Shown here: piece by piece, positions 60,438-64,000 of the stretch
How the letters are laid out: each line of letters starts with the position of its first letter
Position numbering within the stretch: the stretch's first letter is position 1
DNA from: Mauremys mutica
Lineage: Eukaryota; Chordata; Testudines; Geoemydidae
Length of the DNA stretch: 64,000 nucleotides
Assembly: GCF_020497125.1 (NCBI RefSeq)
Contig: NC_059080.1
Location: 74,754,618 to 74,818,617 of the forward strand
Direction of reading: 5' to 3'
Position numbers and translations under genes: made by a program
The notes under the pieces: model-generated
Told to the model about the DNA's origin: nothing
What the model saw: only the letters and a program-made list of their open reading frames with translations
Databases searched by the model: none

Positions 60438-61122
60438 CATAGAATATCAGGGTTGGAAGGGACCTCAGGAGGTCATCGAGTCCAACCCCCTGCTCAAAGC
60501 AGGACCAATCCCCAACTAAATCATCCCAGCCAGGGCTTTGTGAAGCCTGAATTAAAAACCTCTAAGGAAGGAGATTCCACCACCTCCCTACCTAACCCAT
60601 TCCAGTGCTCCTCCTAGTGAAAAAGTTTTTCCTAATATCCAACCTAAACCTCCCCCACTTCAACTTGAGACCATTACTTCTTGTTCTGTCATTGGGTACC
60701 ACTGAGAACAGTCTAGATCCATCCTCTTTGGAACCCCCTTTCAGGTAGTTGAAAGCAGCTATCAAATCCCCCACCCCATTCTTCTCTTCTGCAGACTAAA
60801 TAATCCCAGTTCCCTCAGCCTCTCCTCATAAGTCATGTGCTCCAGCCCCCTATTCATTTTTGTTGCCCTCCGCTGGACTCTTTCCAATTTTTCCACATCC
60901 TTCTTGTAGTGTGGGGCCCAAAACTGGACACAGTACTCCAGATGAGGCCTCACCAGTGCCGAATAGAGGGGCATGATCACGTCCCTCAATCTGCTGGCAA
61001 TGCTCCTACTTATACAGCCCAAAATGCCATTATCCTTCTTGGCAAAAAGGGCACACTAACTCATATCCAGCTTCTAGTCCACTGTAACTCCTAGGTCCTT
61101 TTCTGCAGAACTGCTGCCTAGC
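60438..61122 (-). pseudogene. 5'-truncated CR1 fragment, minus strand
   Basis: On the minus strand it carries the ORF2 C-terminus: [59 protein letters not shown], then in another frame [20 protein letters not shown] and [12 protein letters not shown], and the CR1 3' UTR ending with one ATTCTATG unit (60438-60445). It is closely related to the element at 22303-26646 but truncated within ORF2 at AGCTAGGCAGCAGTTCTGCA (about 61103-61122). A frame change near 60760-60775 and a second break near 60610 disable it. 5' truncation is usual for CR1. Confidence 0.93.
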
Positions 61123-62716
61123 TGAAGGCATCTTTGATAAAAATAGTGTTATGTATAACATTACTAGAAAAATGCAACCTTAGATCTAAGTAATTTCCTT
61201 TTATAAGGCATAACAAATTAGTATAAAATATATGTATGACATATGGTCATACACATTAATTGTGCTCTTGTGTCAAAACCATGAATCTCACAATGCAGAC
61301 AGGAAAAGTGGGAAATCAATTTAATAAAAAAGCAGTAATTAATTCACTATTGCTCCAACTTCAGTTTAAATTTAAAAGTTGCACTAATCTGCAAAATATT
61401 AAAAACAAAAACTGTTTGTCATAAAATATTTTCTAATTTTTAGCACAATTGCTTATTTTATATGCCCTCCAAGGGTCCTCTCTGTATTTATATGCTTGTA
61501 ATTCATACTAATCTATATGTTTTGGATATTTTAATACCCACTCTTTACTATAATAAAATAATGAGCATACAGCATTTTGTCACTCATTACAGAGAATTTC
61601 TTTAAAGCTGTAAAAAAAGAAAAAAAAGTGACTAAATTTGAATTGATCCACCCGTCTGAGATCCAATATTTTCCTTTCCTAATCAGACTCCTAGTACCAA
61701 TGGGTAGCATCCATTTGGGTTCCCATTCATCTTAATGTCTTGATCCTTTGCCATAAGGTCTTGTGAACCAAAGGGGAACAAATGACTAAAGAATTTTATA
61801 CTATTTTTATTTTCTCTCTTTTTTTTTTTTTTACAAATTTTAACTGTACCATTATAGTAAATACCAGATATTAACTTCATTATCAAATCACCAACTGTGA
61901 ATCCCAGACATTTGTATACTTAAGATGATGGGTGACCATCAAATGTTTAGGCAACCAACTCTAGTTGGGATTCAGTGGGATTTTGTTGCCTAACTCCCCT
62001 CTTTGAAAATCTCAGCTACAGTTTTCTAGCGGTCTTGTGAAAATGTAAGCGATGTCCAAAGAGTACCCATTTCTTTTCTTTGAAATGATTATTTACTGTC
62101 CTGGCATAGAGGTTTCAATGCAGACAGACAGAACCTTCAAGTGCTAACTCACATGCCTGGTTCTGCATTCCTTACTCAGGCTGCAGAATTAGGCCCCAAG
62201 GATTGTATAAATATACATGCTGGCACAGCGTTCATTAAATATACACATTATATAGGCACATGGAGGTCAGTATTGTCAAACTGCGGTGCCTAATTGGGTC
62301 TTTGATGTTTTCAGAGGTGCTGAAGTGAGTTGGAGTTGTGGATGTTCAGCCCTCTGGAAATCAGGCCACTTACTGTGTATCTAACTTTAGGCTCCCAAGT
62401 TTCACAATTTCAACTGTATCTTATTGTATGTGTGACTGTGTAAATTTAAGATAAATAATTTTATATTCAAGTCTGTTGACTGTAACATCAAAACCATATA
62501 TTTTTGTATGTTTTTTATAATACAAATGATCAGTCCTTTATTTTAAATATGATGTGTCATAATAACCTTCAAGCAGCAGCTATGAATATATGAACATATA
62601 CAAGGAAAACTAAAATGGCTGGAATAGTATAGCGAGAGAGAGCACAAAAAGCACTAATAGGCCTGGTTCAAATTAAAAAAAAATTAACATTTTATTATAA
62701 AAATTAAATTACATGT
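61123..62716. other. Non-coding stretch, nothing recognised
   Basis: Very AT-rich. A poly-T tract lies at about 61819-61833. No supported gene or repeat. Confidence 0.5.
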
Positions 62717-62724
62717 ATAATGTG

Positions 62725-63347
62725 TAGGGCCCTACCAAATGCATGGCCATGAAAAACGCATCACGGAATCTGGTCTCCCCCCATGAAATCTGGTCTTTTG
62801 TGTGCTTTTATCCTATACTATATAGGTTACATGGGGGGGAGACCAGTGTTTCTCAAACTGGGGATCCTAAAAGGGAGTTGCAGGGAGGTCACAAGATTAT
62901 TTGGGGGGGGGCACCCTTACTTCTGTACTGCCGCTAGAGCTGGATGGCCAGAGAGTGGTGGCTGCTGACCAAGGGTCCAGCTCTGAAGGCAGCAGAACTG
63001 AAGTAAGGGTGGTAATACCACACCATGCCATCGTTATTTCTGCACTGGTGCTGGCAGCAGCTCTGTCCTCAGAGCTGGGCTCCCGGCCAGCAGCCACTGC
63101 TCTCTGGCTGCCCAGCTCTGAAGGCAGCGCCTCTGCCAGCAGCAGTGCAGAAGTAAGGGTAGCAATACCGCAACCCCCCCTACAATAACCTTTGACCCCT
63201 CCCACAACTCCTTTTTGGGTCAGGACCTCTACAATGACAGCACCTGAAATTTCACATTTAAATAGCTGAAATCATGACATTTACAATTTTTAAAATCCTA
63301 TGACTGTGAAATTGACCCAAATGCACTGGGAATTTGGTAGGGCCCTA
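62725..63347. mobile_element. hAT-type non-autonomous element (TAGGGCCCTACC ends)
   Basis: Perfect 16-bp terminal inverted repeats TAGGGCCCTACCAAAT (62725-62740) and ATTTGGTAGGGCCCTA (63332-63347). Flanks ATAATGTG (62717-62724) and ATTATGTG (63348-63355) match at 7 of 8, the hAT TSD length. The interior has inverted words CCCTTACTTCTG / CAGAAGTAAGGG in several copies (about 62920, 63000 and 63150), and a GC-rich core that yields the roughly 100-codon open frames on both strands. A second hAT-like start, CAGTGTTTCTCAAACTGGGG at 62853, lies inside, so it may be a composite of two elements. Confidence 0.85.
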
Positions 63348-63355
63348 ATTATGTG

Positions 63356-64000
63356 TGATGTAACACAGGCTTGAAAATTTAAACTATTGGCTAAAATTAT
63401 TTGCTCAGAGACATGAAGACCACGTTTAAAATATTTTACAAACATTCAGAATTTAGTTTCACCTCCTACTTTGTCTTTTGCCTCTTTGAAGGAATACAAT
63501 AACCCTTATTAGATTTAGAGGAGGTCCAGTATTGCTTTTGAACCCAAAAAGAGATAATTCCCTCTGTAATATAAATAAGCATCTGTCTGTGGAAGTGGGA
63601 CTATCAAGGAAATACACTAATCATTGTAATCATATCACAGACCTCTGCATCCTTGAAAAGGTTGGCTTTGAGTCTCATCAGATAATAGTATTTACTGTCT
63701 TCTTTCAAACAAATCTAGCTTTTACTGTTATTGGAATACTTCACAGTAAAAACTGTTTAGAGTGCTTTGAGGAACAAGTCAAGGCCAAAGAGGAAGAGTG
63801 CAGAAAAGAAAACTCTTTAACTGCATAGGGTTTTCAGCCAAACTTAACTTTCCTTGATGTCCATTCATTAACTTTACATTAGCACCATCTACAGAAGAGG
63901 AAGACACAAAGCATGTTGTTCTGCTCGTGTTCTTAACCCTACGCTCCTTCAGACAATTATTTCTCTTTGAAACAAGTACTTTGCGTGAATACAGATATGC
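63356..64000. other. Non-coding stretch at window end
   Basis: AT-rich, no repeat recognised. A plus-strand open frame at 63532-63828 (98 codons) ends in a charged stretch (EQVKAKEEECRKEN) but has no recognisable domain and no visible exon signals that I trust; it is not called a gene. Confidence 0.45.

Noticed and set aside
63532..63828. 98-codon open frame, possible terminal exon
   Set aside because: No recognised protein family, no convincing splice or promoter signal; length is within chance expectation for 64 kb.
1..64000. CRISPR array, bacterial operon or phage features
   Set aside because: No regularly spaced short repeats, no dense coding, and vertebrate-type retrotransposons throughout.

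Overview
The window looks like non-coding DNA from a reptile genome, most likely a turtle. I found no host exon, tRNA, rRNA, operon or CRISPR array that I can support. The evidence for the lineage is the repeat content: a CR1-type LINE ending in tandem ATTCTATG units, further CR1 fragments on both strands, L2-like and RTE-like LINE remnants, MIR/CORE-SINE-like traces, several solo LTRs, and many short hAT-type elements. The turtle assignment rests on my recognition of these families and is inference. The gene-scale open frames belong to LINEs.

Layout. From 1 to 7.4 kb: a minus-strand LTR cut by the window edge, an old CR1 fragment, two MIR-like stretches, a second minus-strand LTR and two palindromic elements. 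From 8.9 to 10.9 kb: an LTR-like repeat, then a hAT-like element carrying a nested insertion with a 13-bp target-site duplication (TSD). From 17.9 to 21.4 kb: a very GC-rich hAT element, tRNA-like SINE units, and two more insertions of the nested kind, one forming a perfect 86-bp palindrome. From 22.3 to 26.6 kb: a nearly complete CR1 with both ORFs, disabled by one frameshift in ORF1 and one in-frame stop in ORF2. From 31.2 to 40.8 kb: a second copy of the 9-kb LTR-like repeat, several hAT elements, a 1.1-kb element with alternating inverted units, and a solo LTR with a 5-bp TSD. From 42.7 to 48.7 kb: an L2-like 3' end, two hAT elements of one family, an RTE-like remnant and SINE pieces. From 50 to 64 kb: an L2-like LINE remnant, two more hAT-type elements and a 5'-truncated CR1.

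The most interesting signal is the repeat at 10.6, 20.2 and 21.1 kb. All three copies are flanked by 13-bp direct repeats. Two occur as inverted pairs. They carry a conserved block, CTGA(A/T)GA, hairpin, GAAA, short hairpin, that resembles a small hammerhead ribozyme of the kind known from Penelope-like retroelements. The match is imperfect and needs testing. No genes here act together in a pathway; the only functional linkage is ORF1 and ORF2 of the CR1.
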